From contig JAJTFK010000016.1 in the NCBI GenBank assembly GCA_021298655.1, positions 1-64,000 of the forward strand: a stretch of 64,000 bases of DNA, given 5' to 3'. The position numbers and the translations under genes were made by a program. Under the pieces are notes generated by a model. That model searched no databases. It was not told where the DNA came from and saw only the letters and a list, made by a program, of their open reading frames with translations. This DNA is from Cryomorphaceae bacterium (GTDB taxonomy: Bacteria > Bacteroidota > Bacteroidia > Flavobacteriales > Schleiferiaceae). Of this stretch, positions 14,790 through 24,682 are shown one piece after another. Every line of letters begins with the position of its first letter. Position 1 is the stretch's first letter.

Positions 14790-15854
14790 ATGGGTGCAAA
14801 ACTTGAAATCTTGCCGTTTGAAGCTGAACTTGAAACGAAGAGGGTGCTTAAAATGTTGCCAAGTGCTCATGCTGCACTCGCAGAACTAAAAGGAATAGCA
14901 GGTGGTATTCCGGACCAACGAATTTTACTGAACACCTTGGCTCTTCAGGAAGCTAAGGATAGTTCCGCGATAGAGAATATTATAACTACGCACGACGAAT
15001 TGTTTAGAGCCGCTGAACGATCTGAACATGGAGCGAGTAAAACGACCAAAGAAGTTCAGAATTACCGTGAAGCATTGCTATTTGGTTTTGAGATGGTTAG
15101 GCTACGTCAATTGATTACCGTGAATGACCTTAACCTAATTCAGTCAATCCTTGAGTCCAATAATGCCGGTATGCGAAAACTACCGGGTACCGCGTTGCGA
15201 AACGCGCGTACCGGAGAAGTTGTGTATGAACCGCCTCAAGATCCGCTTGAAATTCAAGAATTGATGTCGAATTTGGAACGATACATTAACGATCCATCAA
15301 TTGATGATTGTGATGTTCTTATTAAAATGGCGGTGATCCATTATCAATTCGAAAGCATCCATCCTTACTATGATGGCAATGGTCGGACTGGGCGAATCCT
15401 CAATGTACTCTACTTGATTTTGAATGGCATTCAGGATGTGCCGATCCTCTATTTAAGTAGGTACATTATCAATAATAAGGCAGATTACTATAGATTACTA
15501 CGCGAAGTAAAGGAACATGGTAATTGGGAGGAATGGTTGATCTACATGATTCAAGGAGTTACACAGACCGCTCGCGAGACCATTGAGCTAATAGAGGACA
15601 TGAAAGAGCAAATGCAGCAAATGAAGCAGCTACTCAGGTCGAACTATAGGTTCTACAGTCACGACTTGCTCAACAACTTATTCAAATATCCGTACACTAA
15701 AATCGAGTTTGTGATGGACGACCTTGGGGTTTCGCGCGTGACCGCATCTGGCTACCTCAATACGTTGGCCAAAGACGGGGTGCTTAGAAAAGAAAAAGTT
15801 GGCAACTCCAATTTTTATGTGAATCCAGCACTTTTTGATCGATTGAAAAAGTGA
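14790..15854 (+). CDS. Fic family protein (AMPylase-type), N-terminally self-inhibited
   Basis: 354-aa Fic/DOC protein that is expected to transfer AMP (or another NMP) onto a hydroxyl of a target protein. The inhibitory helix motif (S/T)xxxE(G/N) is S58-S-A-I-E62-N63, which marks class II enzymes that carry their antitoxin function in cis. The active loop is HPYYDGNGRTGR (191-202), with Tyr replacing the usual Phe after the catalytic His-Pro. The C-terminus (about 290-354, SRVTASGYLNTLAKDGVL) is a winged-helix DNA-binding-like domain. The gene is clearly lower in GC than the core genome, has its own promoter and no antitoxin gene beside it, which suggests horizontal acquisition. Confidence 0.92.
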   Translation: MGAKLEILPFEAELETKRVLKMLPSAHAALAELKGIAGGIPDQRILLNTLALQEAKDSSAIENIITTHDELFRAAERSEHGASKTTKEVQNYREALLFGFEMVRLRQLITVNDLNLIQSILESNNAGMRKLPGTALRNARTGEVVYEPPQDPLEIQELMSNLERYINDPSIDDCDVLIKMAVIHYQFESIHPYYDGNGRTGRILNVLYLILNGIQDVPILYLSRYIINNKADYYRLLREVKEHGNWEEWLIYMIQGVTQTARETIELIEDMKEQMQQMKQLLRSNYRFYSHDLLNNLFKYPYTKIEFVMDDLGVSRVTASGYLNTLAKDGVLRKEKVGNSNFYVNPALFDRLKK

Positions 15855-15935
15855 CGCCCCTCAAATTCGAATTCGTCGGAGCATCTTATCGTTCCCTGTG
15901 CGCCACAACTAGTTACTAGTCAGCTAGAAGCCATT

Positions 15936-17279
15936 TCAGGGCATAAAACTCGGATCCGCAATCGCCCCCCGCAGCTCGCGGGCGGCCTTGGCGGCTAGGG
16001 CGCTGCGCACCTGGTCGCGCATCTGGGGCACCACGCTGGGGTCAAAGCGGGTGCGAAAGCGTCCGTCAAGGCTCGACTTCGACCCGCGGTTCACGCGGTC
16101 GCCGGGCTTGTCTTCTTGAATGCTCGACCACTGACCAGGGTAAAGGTTGCTGGCGTCGCCGCTGAATTCCGCGCTGGCGATGATGCGCTCGGTCTGTTCA
16201 GACACCTCGCGCTGGCTCAGCATGCGGTTGCCCTGCATCAGTTTGGCGTTCAAGGCTCCGCGCACAAAAATGCGGTAGTCCACGTCGTAGTAAAGCACCT
16301 TGATGAAGCGCTCCTCTTTTTTAATCGTGCCGTCGGGCTGCTTCACGTCGTACAGCTCGCGGCGGTAGCCCTGGCGCTCGTAGCGCGTCATGGTACCCGG
16401 AACCTCGGTCCAGTCGGTCATCTCGAGCTCAATCACATAATCGGGCTGGGCCGTCGCGGCAAAACGCGCCTTTTCAGACCAGTCCACCCACTCAATGAAC
16501 GGATCGTTGAGGGCGCGCACCTGGCTAAACAGCTCGCCGCGCAAGCCCACCGCGAGGTCCATCTCTTGGCGCGTCGGCGCAATCACGTCGCGCAGTCCGA
16601 CCGTAACCCGGCCCGCCGCCACCGCCGAATCCATCAGCGCGCGGCTGTCGCGGTACGCAACCCCAATCTTGGCCTCCATCGCGCCAAACTGGTCGTGGGC
16701 GCCCCGCCACATGCGGTTTTGAAGCCGGCGCACCCCCTCTTGGTACATAGGCGTGGCCACGGCCTCGCGCCACTCGCCGCGCAGCACTTCGTTGTCGGGG
16801 TCGTACTTGAGCGCCTGAGCCAGCAAGCGTTCGGCCCCGGCGTAATCTTGGGCGGCCATAGCCGAAGCGCCCTCGCGGCGCAGCTTGGCGACGTGGCCCG
16901 CACGGGCGGCCGCGTATTCGCTGGCGGCCTCGGCGGTTCCGGTGATGAGCACCCCGGCGCGGTTGGCGCGGTCCTCCAGGTCTTTAGCGCGCACGTAGGC
17001 GTCCAAGGCACCCACGGTCTCGCCGGCGGCGTGGAGCTTTCGGAATTCCGCGACCTGGCGGGCCACTTCGCGCGTGCCCAAGCGCTTCACCTCGGCGGCG
17101 GCGGTCACGTTGGTCCGCTTGGCTTCGAGGGCTTCGAGGGCCGAAATCGTGGCCTCGTACGAAAGCCCCGACTCCTCGAGCTTGGCGCTGCGGCGCAGCG
17201 CTTTCTGGGCAGGGGAACACGAAAAAACCGCACCTGCCAGGGCAAGTGCGGTTGCAAAACGAATCAGGAATGCGCGCAT
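15936..17279 (-). CDS. Lipoprotein with TPR-like repeats, function unknown
   Basis: 447-aa predicted lipoprotein. A signal peptide ends in the lipobox AVFSC (Cys21). The N-terminal half is helical and Ala/Glu-rich with a TPR-like unit (DYAGAERLLAQALKYDPDNE, about 142-161). The C-terminal half contains beta-type sequence (YVIELEMTDWTEVPGTMTRY). I do not recognise a named family. A TACCTTTA box 5 nt before the ATG suggests a leaderless transcript. It is convergent with fic and sits downstream of rpoD in the same direction. Confidence 0.75.
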   Translation of the reverse strand: MRAFLIRFATALALAGAVFSCSPAQKALRRSAKLEESGLSYEATISALEALEAKRTNVTAAAEVKRLGTREVARQVAEFRKLHAAGETVGALDAYVRAKDLEDRANRAGVLITGTAEAASEYAAARAGHVAKLRREGASAMAAQDYAGAERLLAQALKYDPDNEVLRGEWREAVATPMYQEGVRRLQNRMWRGAHDQFGAMEAKIGVAYRDSRALMDSAVAAGRVTVGLRDVIAPTRQEMDLAVGLRGELFSQVRALNDPFIEWVDWSEKARFAATAQPDYVIELEMTDWTEVPGTMTRYERQGYRRELYDVKQPDGTIKKEERFIKVLYYDVDYRIFVRGALNAKLMQGNRMLSQREVSEQTERIIASAEFSGDASNLYPGQWSSIQEDKPGDRVNRGSKSSLDGRFRTRFDPSVVPQMRDQVRSALAAKAARELRGAIADPSFMP

Positions 17280-17284
17280 ACCGG

Positions 17285-17292
17285 TAAAGGTA
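17285..17292 (-). promoter_or_regulatory. -7-like box TACCTTTA before the lipoprotein gene
   Basis: One mismatch to TAnnTTTG; five bases separate it from the ATG at 17279. Confidence 0.4.
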
Positions 17293-17303
17293 CGCTGCCC
17301 TGC

Positions 17304-18167
17304 TTAACCCAAATAGGTCTTCAGAATCTTGCTGCGCGAGGTGTGCTTGAGGCGGCGAATCGCCTTCTCCTTGATTTGGCGCACGCGTTCGCGGGTCAAA
17401 TCAAACTTCTCGCCGATCTCTTCAAGCGTCAGCGGGTGCTGCCCGTTGAGCCCAAAGTAGAGGCGAATCACGTCGCCTTCGCGCGGCGTCAAGGTCGCCA
17501 GCGAGCGCTCAATCTCGGTGCGCAGCGAGTCCACCATCAAGTCGTCGTCGGGATTCGGACTGTCGTCGGAATTCAAAACGTCGTACAGGTTGCTGTCTTC
17601 ACCTTCCACCAGCGGAGCATCCATGGACACGTGGCGGCCGCTGTTGCGCAGCGACTCCTTCACGTCCATTTCGCTCATTTCGAGCTTCGTAGCAATCTCT
17701 TCGGCACTGGGCGGACGCTCGTGCTGCTGCTCGAGCGACGCGTAGGCCTTGTTGATTTTGTTGATCGATCCAATTTTGTTCAGCGGAAGGCGCACAATGC
17801 GGCTCTGCTCGGCCAGGGCCTGCAGAATCGACTGGCGGATCCACCAAACCGCGTAGGAGATGAACTTAAAACCGCGCGTTTCGTCAAAACGCTGCGCGGC
17901 CTTAATCAACCCCAGGTTGCCCTCGTTGATCAAATCCGGAAGCGTCAAACCCTGGTTTTGGTATTGCTTGGCCACCGATACGACGAATCGCAGGTTGGCC
18001 TTGGTCAACTTCTCCAGGGCGCGCTGGTCGCCGGCTTTGATCTTCTGGGCGAGCTCTACCTCCTCGTCGGCGGTAATCAGCTCGACCTTACCAATCTCTT
18101 GCAGGTACTTGTCCAGCGAAGCGGTTTCGCGGTTGGTGACCTGCTTGGTAATCTTTAACTGACGCAT
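17304..18167 (-). CDS. rpoD: Primary RNA polymerase sigma factor (RpoD/SigA, short Bacteroidota type)
   Basis: 287-aa housekeeping sigma factor. It lacks the long region 1.1 and non-conserved domain of proteobacterial sigma-70, as is normal in Bacteroidota. Region 1.2 begins [12 protein letters not shown], region 2 has the -10 recognition/melting helix [17 protein letters not shown], and region 4 ends with [20 protein letters not shown]. It recognises the TAnnTTTG promoters seen through the window. It lies 45 bp downstream of pnp. Confidence 0.97.
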   Translation of the reverse strand: MRQLKITKQVTNRETASLDKYLQEIGKVELITADEEVELAQKIKAGDQRALEKLTKANLRFVVSVAKQYQNQGLTLPDLINEGNLGLIKAAQRFDETRGFKFISYAVWWIRQSILQALAEQSRIVRLPLNKIGSINKINKAYASLEQQHERPPSAEEIATKLEMSEMDVKESLRNSGRHVSMDAPLVEGEDSNLYDVLNSDDSPNPDDDLMVDSLRTEIERSLATLTPREGDVIRLYFGLNGQHPLTLEEIGEKFDLTRERVRQIKEKAIRRLKHTSRSKILKTYLG

Positions 18168-18212
18168 GGGCGGATACTTAGATCGCTAAAATTAAACGAA
18201 TAACTCAAATGC

Positions 18213-20879
18213 TTACTTGTTGCGGCTGCCAAACAGCGAGCTAAAGAAGCCTTTGCGTTCCGGTTCCTTGGGCGCGGACTTCACGCGGTTGGCGCCACCG
18301 GGGCGCTTGCCGCGGTTCTGGCCTTCGCCGTTGCGGTTGCCGCCGCCGCCGTTGCGGTTGCCGCCGCCGTTGCGGTTGCCGCCGCCACCGCGGTTGCCTT
18401 CGCCGCGCGGACGGTCCTCGCGGGCCGGACGCTCGCCACGGTCCTCGCGGGCCGGACGGTCTTCACGAGCGGGACGGTCTTCGCGGGCGGGACGCTCGCC
18501 GCGCTCTTCGCGCTGCTCGCCACGGGGGCGGCTGCGCTCGCTGCGCGGACGGTCTTCGCGGCCTTCGCCGCCTTCACTGCCTTCTGCAGCCGGGCCGGCT
18601 TGCTCGCCTTCGCTGCCCTCCGCGCGCTCTTCGCGGGCTGGGCGCTGGCTGCGGGGTCCGCGGTCGCGGCCGCCTTCACGGCCACCGCGCTCACCGCGAT
18701 CGCCACGGGGCTCGCGGGGTCCGCGCTCCTCGCGGGGACGCTCTTCGCGCTCCACGTAGCCTTCGGGCTTCTCGAGGAGCACCTTGCGCGACAAGCGGAG
18801 CTTGCCTTTGTCGTCGATGCTCAACAGCTTCACCTGAACGCGGTCGCCCTCTTGGTAGAGGTCACCCGGGTTCTCGACGCGCTTCCAATCCATTTCTGAA
18901 ACGTGGAGCAGGCCTTCGGTTCCGCGTCCGATTTCCACGAACACGCCAAAGGTTTGTACGCCGCGAACCACGCCTTCGTACACCTTGTCTACCTCGGGGA
19001 TGAAGCAGATTCCGCGAACGATTTCTTCGGCGCGCTTCATGCCCGCTGGGTCGATGCCGCTGATTTCTACGCGGCCCACGTCGCCCACCTCTTCGATGGT
19101 GATGGTGGTTCCGGTTTCGGCTTGAATGCCTTGAATAACCTTACCGCCGGGTCCGATTACGCCGCCAATGAAGTTCTTGGGAATCTCCAGGCGCACCATT
19201 TTCGGAGCGTGGGGCTTCAATTCAGCGCGCACCTCGGGCATGGCCTCGAGCATTTTGCCGAGGATGTGGGCGCGGCCGTCGCGGGCTTGGTTCAGGGCTT
19301 GCTCCATGATTTCGAAGCTGAGGCCTTGAATCTTGATGTCCATCTGGCACGCGGTGATGCCGTTGGCGGTACCGGTTACCTTGAAGTCCATATCGCCGAG
19401 GTGGTCTTCGTCACCCAAGATGTCGCTCAACACGGCAAACTTGCCCGTTTCGGGGTTGGTGATCAGGCCCATAGCGATGCCGCTCACCGGGCGCGTGATC
19501 GGAATACCGGCGTCCATCAGGGCGAGGGTTCCGGCACACACCGTGGCCATCGAGCTCGAACCGTTGGATTCCAAAATGTCCGATACAACGCGAATGGTGT
19601 AGGCGTTTTCGGCCGGAATCATCATTTTCAGCGCGCGCTGGGCCAGGTTGCCGTGGCCGATTTCGCGGCGGCTGGTTCCGCGCAGCATGCGGGCTTCGCC
19701 CGTAGAGAACGGGGGGAAGTTGTAGTGCAGGTAGAAGCGCTCGTCGCCCATGAAGGTGGCGGCGTCGATGCGGTTGCTGTCCAGCGCCGTACCCAACGTA
19801 ACCGTGGTAAACGATTGGGTTTCGCCGCGCGTGAACAGGGCGCAGCCGTGGGGGCCCGGAAGCACGTCGGTTTCGCACCAAATCGGGCGAATGTCGGTGG
19901 TCGAGCGGCCGTCAAGGCGCTTGCCGTTCTCCAGGATTTGGTTGCGCATGGCGTGGTACTCTACCTCGTGGTAGTACACCTTGGCCAGCGAACCCCACTG
20001 GGCCAGCTCTTCTTCGGTCATCGTGGCGGCAAAGGCCGTGTAGACTGCCTTGAAGGCCTCGCTGCGCTCGGCCTTGTTGGTCAGTTCGCGACCGGCTACG
20101 TCAAACGCACCGGCGTAGGTAGCGTCCCACACGCGCTTCTTGAGCTCCTCGTTGTGGGTCTCGTGGTTGTAGGTACGCTTCGCGGGAGCGCCAATTTTGG
20201 CGGCGAGTTCCAGCTGAGCGGCAACCTGAACCTTGATGGCTTCGTGGGCCACGCGAATGGCTTCGAGCATTTCGGCTTCCGAAACCTCGTTCATTTCGCC
20301 TTCCACCATCACGACGCTGTCGGTTGAGGCACCAATCATCATTTCGATGTCGGCCTCTTCGATTTGCGCGGGGCTTGGGTTGATGATGAATTCGCCGCCC
20401 ACACGGGCTACGCGTACTTCCGAAATCGGTCCGTTGAAGGGAACGTCGCTCACGGCCAGGGCTGCCGAAGCCGCCAAACCGGCGAGGCTGTCGGCCGCCA
20501 CCTCGTCGTCGTAGGACAACAGGGTGATGATGACTTGGGTTTCAGCGTGGTAGTCCTCGGGGAACAGCGGGCGAAGCACGCGGTCCACCAGGCGGGCCAC
20601 GAGGATTTCGCGGTCGCTCGGGCGACCTTCACGCTTGAGGAATCCGCCCGGTACGCGACCGGCAGAGGCGAATTTCTCTTTGTATTCCACCGTCAGGGGC
20701 ATGAAGTCCACGCCTTCGCGGGCTTCGGGTGCCGAAACAACGGTTGCCAACAGGGCGGTTCCGCCGCAGCGGACCAGGACCGAACCGTCGGCCTGGCGGG
20801 CCATGCGGCCCGTTTCAATGGTGATGGTACGACCATCGGCGAGTGCGATCTCTTGGATCACGGGTAGGGGAGCTTTCAT
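18213..20879 (-). CDS. pnp: Polynucleotide phosphorylase with long Arg/Gly-rich tail
   Basis: PNPase, the 3'-5' phosphorolytic exoribonuclease of RNA turnover, 888 aa. Two RNase PH domains fill about 1-540. The KH domain (about 565-625) contains [13 protein letters not shown] and the S1 domain (about 640-705) contains [19 protein letters not shown]. The final 180 residues are low-complexity: repeated AREDRP/GERP units, then GNRNGGGG-type RGG-like repeats, and an end [13 protein letters not shown]. Most PNPases stop at about 700-750 aa, so the tail is an addition, perhaps for RNA or protein binding. The gene follows rpsO, the common rpsO-pnp order. Confidence 0.97.
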   Translation of the reverse strand: MKAPLPVIQEIALADGRTITIETGRMARQADGSVLVRCGGTALLATVVSAPEAREGVDFMPLTVEYKEKFASAGRVPGGFLKREGRPSDREILVARLVDRVLRPLFPEDYHAETQVIITLLSYDDEVAADSLAGLAASAALAVSDVPFNGPISEVRVARVGGEFIINPSPAQIEEADIEMMIGASTDSVVMVEGEMNEVSEAEMLEAIRVAHEAIKVQVAAQLELAAKIGAPAKRTYNHETHNEELKKRVWDATYAGAFDVAGRELTNKAERSEAFKAVYTAFAATMTEEELAQWGSLAKVYYHEVEYHAMRNQILENGKRLDGRSTTDIRPIWCETDVLPGPHGCALFTRGETQSFTTVTLGTALDSNRIDAATFMGDERFYLHYNFPPFSTGEARMLRGTSRREIGHGNLAQRALKMMIPAENAYTIRVVSDILESNGSSSMATVCAGTLALMDAGIPITRPVSGIAMGLITNPETGKFAVLSDILGDEDHLGDMDFKVTGTANGITACQMDIKIQGLSFEIMEQALNQARDGRAHILGKMLEAMPEVRAELKPHAPKMVRLEIPKNFIGGVIGPGGKVIQGIQAETGTTITIEEVGDVGRVEISGIDPAGMKRAEEIVRGICFIPEVDKVYEGVVRGVQTFGVFVEIGRGTEGLLHVSEMDWKRVENPGDLYQEGDRVQVKLLSIDDKGKLRLSRKVLLEKPEGYVEREERPREERGPREPRGDRGERGGREGGRDRGPRSQRPAREERAEGSEGEQAGPAAEGSEGGEGREDRPRSERSRPRGEQREERGERPAREDRPAREDRPAREDRGERPAREDRPRGEGNRGGGGNRNGGGNRNGGGGNRNGEGQNRGKRPGGANRVKSAPKEPERKGFFSSLFGSRNK

Positions 20880-20918
20880 CTTCTCAATTGCGAATTAAAG
20901 GGGCCTCGTTTAGGAACA

Positions 20919-20951
20919 GCAAAAGGCAACCCTTTTGGGGATTGCCTTTGC
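20919..20951 (-). terminator. Hairpin between rpsO and pnp
   Basis: Minus-strand stem AAAGGCAATCCC/GGGTTGCCTTT, with one mismatch and a four-base loop, followed by a short T run. It could be a partial terminator or an RNA-processing site between the two genes. Confidence 0.5.
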
Positions 20952-20974
20952 GTATAAATCGTTCGAAAACGACC

Positions 20975-21244
20975 TTACTTACGGAGGCCGAGTTTTTCGA
21001 CAATCGCACGGTAGCGGTTAATCTCGGTGCTATGCAAATAGTCCAGGAGGCTACGGCGTTTGCCGACCAAGCGAACCAGGGAACGCTCAGTATTGAAATC
21101 CTTACGGTTCTTCTTCAAGTGCTCCGTAAGGTGGTTGATACGATAGGTAAACAGTGCGATTTGGCCTTCAGCCGTTCCGGTATCTTCAGCAGATTTGCCG
21201 TGCGTGGCGAAGATTTCGCGCTTCTTTTCAGAATTTAGGTACAT
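20975..21244 (-). CDS. rpsO: 30S ribosomal protein S15
   Basis: 89-aa S15, which binds the three-way junction of 16S rRNA early in 30S assembly. TGTAEGQIALFTYRINHLTEHL and the SLVRLVGKRRSLLDYL block are diagnostic. It has its own promoter (21300-21307) and a 55-nt leader with a strong hairpin, then leads into pnp. Confidence 0.97.
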   Translation of the reverse strand: MYLNSEKKREIFATHGKSAEDTGTAEGQIALFTYRINHLTEHLKKNRKDFNTERSLVRLVGKRRSLLDYLHSTEINRYRAIVEKLGLRK

Positions 21245-21280
21245 GCCTTAATCGGTTTTCGATGTTTGTGCTGTAGTGTT

Positions 21281-21295
21281 CCCCGACGTTCGGGG
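21281..21295 (-). promoter_or_regulatory. Hairpin in the rpsO leader
   Basis: Perfect six-base-pair stem CCCCGA/TCGGGG with an ACG loop, starting a few bases after the predicted transcription start. S15 leaders are autoregulatory in several bacteria; whether this one is remains unproven. Confidence 0.4.
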
Positions 21296-21299
21296 ACTG

Positions 21300-21307
21300 C
21301 AAAGATA
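21300..21307 (-). promoter_or_regulatory. -7 box TATCTTTG of rpsO
   Basis: Exact TAnnTTTG match 55 nt upstream of the rpsO ATG. Confidence 0.65.
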
Positions 21308-21331
21308 CAAAAAATACCGACGCGCCCGACG

Positions 21332-22198
21332 CTAGGCCTCGGCCGGAGCCTCGTTGCGCACGGCGCGAAGCCATGCGGCAATGCACTGCTTGAGGTTGGC
21401 GCGTTCCGAAATCTGGTCCACAAACCCGTGTTCGAGCAAGAACTCGGAGGTTTGGAATCCTTCGGGCAAATCCTTGCCGATGGTTTCTTTGACCACCCGC
21501 GGACCGGCAAAACCGATGAGGGCGCCGGGTTCCGCAATGTGAATGTCGCCGAGCATGGCGAACGAAGCAGTCACGCCCCCGGTGGTCGGATCGGTGAGCA
21601 CCGAAACGTAGGGCAGTCCGGCGTCGTCAAGCTGCGCGAGCTTGGCCGATGTCTTGGCCATCTGCATCAGCGAATAGGCGGCCTCCATCATGCGGGCCCC
21701 GCCCGACTTGCTGATCATGATGAAGGGTTGGTTGTGGGTGCGCGCGTGGTCAATGGCCCGGGCAATTTTCTCGCCCACGACCGAGCCCATGGAGCCGCCA
21801 ATGAACTTGAAGTTCATGGCTGCGATGGTTACGGCCATGCCGTCGAGCTTGCCGGTGCCGCTCGTGAGGGCGTCGGTCAATCCGGTTTTGGCGCGGGTGG
21901 CCTTGAGGCGGTCGGCGTAGGACTTGGTGTCGACAAACTTCAGCGGGTCGGCCGAGGTAAGGTTGGCGTCGAGTTCGGTAAAGGCACCGTCGTCAAACAA
22001 AAAGCTGAAGTACTCCGCCGCGTCGATGGCATTGTGGTGGCCGCAGTTGCCGCAGACCCAGAACTTGGCCTGGTGCTCTTCGCTGTCGACCATGACCTTG
22101 CACTTGGGGCAAAGGTGCCACAGGCCGTCGGGGCTATCCTTCTTTTCTTCGGTTGGCGTCGTGATCGACTCGCCCTTTCGGTGAAACCATTCAGACAT
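21332..22198 (-). CDS. accD: Acetyl-CoA carboxylase carboxyltransferase subunit beta
   Basis: 288-aa beta subunit that, with AccA, moves the carboxyl group from biotin to acetyl-CoA for fatty-acid synthesis. The N-terminal zinc ribbon uses Cys30, Cys33, Cys49 and Cys52 (CPKC ... CGNC). The crotonase-like core contains [12 protein letters not shown] and [18 protein letters not shown]. It lies 10 bp downstream of the aldolase gene in the same direction, so the two are probably co-transcribed. Confidence 0.97.
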   Translation of the reverse strand: MSEWFHRKGESITTPTEEKKDSPDGLWHLCPKCKVMVDSEEHQAKFWVCGNCGHHNAIDAAEYFSFLFDDGAFTELDANLTSADPLKFVDTKSYADRLKATRAKTGLTDALTSGTGKLDGMAVTIAAMNFKFIGGSMGSVVGEKIARAIDHARTHNQPFIMISKSGGARMMEAAYSLMQMAKTSAKLAQLDDAGLPYVSVLTDPTTGGVTASFAMLGDIHIAEPGALIGFAGPRVVKETIGKDLPEGFQTSEFLLEHGFVDQISERANLKQCIAAWLRAVRNEAPAEA

Positions 22199-22208
22199 AG
22201 GGCCTAAC

Positions 22209-23267
22209 TTAAGCGATGGTAATGGATGAATCCAAGTACACGTCTTGGATGGTGCGCAGCAAGTCGATGCCCTCGTTCATTGGACGCTGAAAGGCTTTGC
22301 GGCCCAAGATGAGGCCCTGTCCGGCCGCACGCTTGTTGATGACCGCGGTGGCTACGGCCTCGCTGAGGTCGCTGGCGCCCTTGGACTCACCGCCCGAGTT
22401 GATCACGCCCACGCGGCCCGCGTAGCTGTTGAGCACTTGGTAGCGCGTCAGGTCAATGGGGTGGTCGCTGCTGAGGTCGGTGTAGACCTTGGGGTGGGTC
22501 TTTCCGTGCTTCGTGGCGTTGTATCCGCCGTTGTTGGTGGGCAGCTTCTGCTTGATGATGTCGGCCTGGATGGTTACGCCCAAGTGAATGGCCTGGCCGG
22601 TCAGGTCGGCAGAGGTGTGGTAGTCCACGCCGTCTTGCTTGAATCCGCTGTTGCGCGTGTAGGTCCAAAGTACCGTAGCCATACCCAGTTCGCGGGCGCG
22701 CTCGAAGGCCTCGGCGACCTCGAGCAGCTGGCGGCGCGACTCCTCGGCGCCGAAGTACACCGTGGCGCCGATGGCCACGGCCCCCATGTTCCAGGCATCT
22801 TCCACGCTTCCGTACATGGTTTGGTCGTACTGGTTGGGCATCGACAAGAACTCGTTGTGGTTGATTTTCACCATAAACGGAATCTTGTGGGCGTACTTGC
22901 GGCTCAGCATGGCCAGTCCGCCAAAGGTGGACGCGACGGCATTGCACTCGGCCTCGATGGCCAACTTAATGATGTTCTCGGGGTCGAAATAAATAGGGTT
23001 TGGGGCGAAGCTGGCTCCGGCGCTGTGTTCCACGCCCTGATCCACGGGCAGGATGCTGAGGTAGCCCGAATTCGCGAGTCGGCCGGTTCCGTAAAGGGTT
23101 TGCAGGGCGCGCAGGGTAGGGTTGCTGCGGTTGCTTGAGATAAAGTAGTCATCCACAAAACGGGGCGACGGAAGGTGAAGGTCTTCTTTGCGGACTTTGG
23201 TGCACGTGTGCTGAAGCAGGTAGTCGGCTTGGTCGCCGAGCAGGCTAACGATACGGTCGGTTGCCAT
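22209..23267 (-). CDS. fbaB: Class I fructose-bisphosphate aldolase (DhnA/FbaB type)
   Basis: 352-aa aldolase of the archaeal-type class I family, which splits or makes fructose 1,6-bisphosphate through a Schiff-base lysine. Recognised by [36 protein letters not shown] and [11 protein letters not shown] near the phosphate-binding end. Length is normal for the family. It starts the aldolase-accD unit. The 100 bp upstream, shared with the tamL 3' end, shows no clear promoter. Confidence 0.92.
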   Translation of the reverse strand: MATDRIVSLLGDQADYLLQHTCTKVRKEDLHLPSPRFVDDYFISSNRSNPTLRALQTLYGTGRLANSGYLSILPVDQGVEHSAGASFAPNPIYFDPENIIKLAIEAECNAVASTFGGLAMLSRKYAHKIPFMVKINHNEFLSMPNQYDQTMYGSVEDAWNMGAVAIGATVYFGAEESRRQLLEVAEAFERARELGMATVLWTYTRNSGFKQDGVDYHTSADLTGQAIHLGVTIQADIIKQKLPTNNGGYNATKHGKTHPKVYTDLSSDHPIDLTRYQVLNSYAGRVGVINSGGESKGASDLSEAVATAVINKRAAGQGLILGRKAFQRPMNEGIDLLRTIQDVYLDSSITIA

Positions 23268-23371
23268 GAGGAAACGCTTTAAAATGGATGAGCTTCAAAC
23301 CAAGGGAAAAAAATCGGCCCTACCCAGGTCGTGTGCGGGAAGTTACCCACAGTTTGAGGCGGGTTTTCGCC

Positions 23372-24682
23372 TTAAAACGGCAGTCCGATGGCAACCTGAA
23401 GGGCGCTGCGGCGGAGTCCGCCCACGGGGCGCCACCAGGCGTCTCCGGTCAGGATGCGGCGGGGGTCGTAGACCTGCAGCCCCCAGTCGGCGCGGGCAAT
23501 GAAGAACTCGAAGTCGTAGCGCAGGCCAAACCCCAAGCCCAACGCGGTCTGGCGGGGGAGGCGCAGCGGGTTAAAGCTCACGGCCTTGAGCAACTCGGGG
23601 TCGGTCATCAAGCTCCATTGGGCCGATTGGGCGTTGGCCTGGGTCAGCCACACGTTGCCGGCGTCGGCAAAAAAGGCGCCGTAGGTGGACCCCAAAATCG
23701 GAAAGCGCCACTCGGCCTGGGCCAGCAACTTCAGGCTGCCCGAGCCCAGGAACCCCGCCGTATCAAACACGGCTTTGGGGAGTGCGCCCGGACCGATGCG
23801 AAAGTTGATCCACGACCTCAGGTCGTTCGAGCCGCCGGCATAAAATGCGCGCTCGAAGGGCGGAAGCCCCGGGCTGTTGGCCAGGGCGTGGAGGTAGCCC
23901 CCCTGCAGGCGGATGGCGCCTTCGCGGCGTTGCCGGGCTCGGTAGTGCCACCGGTAATCGGCCTCGGCCCTTAGGTAGTGCGCGTAGGGAACCCCCGCCA
24001 CCGTATAGGGCTGGGTGCGCGGGCCTTTTACGGCCAGGAATCCAAGGTCGGTCAGTATGCCCGACGTTTCAAACGACCACTCGCTGCGCCGCGACCAACG
24101 GCCTTCGCTGACGGACGGCCGCTTCACGCTGACCCGAGGGCCTGCGATAAAAACGTTTTGAAATCCGGATTTGCTGGCGAGCGCAGCATAAAACGACGAA
24201 TCGATGCCCCGAAGCCCGACGTAGCTCACAAAAAGGGGCTTGACGTCCCAGGTGGTGGCCCTGCGGCCCTCCCAGTGGTACTGGAGCTCGCCGCTGAGTG
24301 CGAGGCGGTCAAATTCGCGACGGTACTGCCGGCCGAGGGTCAGGTTGGCACTGCTCCGCGCCTGGTTGCGCTTCACGTTGGGGAGTCCGAGTAAATCCGG
24401 AACCTGAATCGCCAAGCCCAACTCGTAGAAGTAGGTTCGGAACAGCTGGCTGGTATCGCCCACCGCCACTCCGAGTCCGCCCGCGACCTTGCCGCTGAGC
24501 GCCTCCAGTCCGCCAAAGGGGTTTCGGTCGCGCACCTCAAAGGCCGTTTGGATTCCGTAGATGCCCGAAGTGTTGGTGCCCTCGGCCTCCCAAAGGACGC
24601 CCACGCGCGGGGCGGGCTGGATTTGTGGGGTTCCTCTTGCGGGCCAAACTCGCCGTCGCGGGTCCAGTTTTGCACAATCCAC
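23372..24682 (-). pseudogene. tamL/BamA-family barrel, 3' fragment of a broken gene
   Basis: This frame encodes the Omp85-type outer-membrane barrel of about 400 residues: RVGVLWEAEGTNTSGIYGIQ at the first strands, GSNDLRSW in the middle, and the terminal strand LQVAIGLPF ending in Phe. The only upstream start (GTG at 24682) gives about 25 nonsensical residues before the barrel sequence. The POTRA part is in another frame (24373-25344). The two parts meet near 24625. Confidence 0.75.

Noticed and set aside
15905-15926. AACTAGTTACTAG-like sequence, similar to one near 26735
   Set aside because: Short, AT-rich intergenic similarity at two convergent gene ends; too little sequence to call a repeat family.
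18400-18560. Tandem DNA repeats resembling a short array
   Set aside because: They are in-frame codons for the AREDRP/GERP tail of PNPase; there are no regular spacers, so this is not a CRISPR array.
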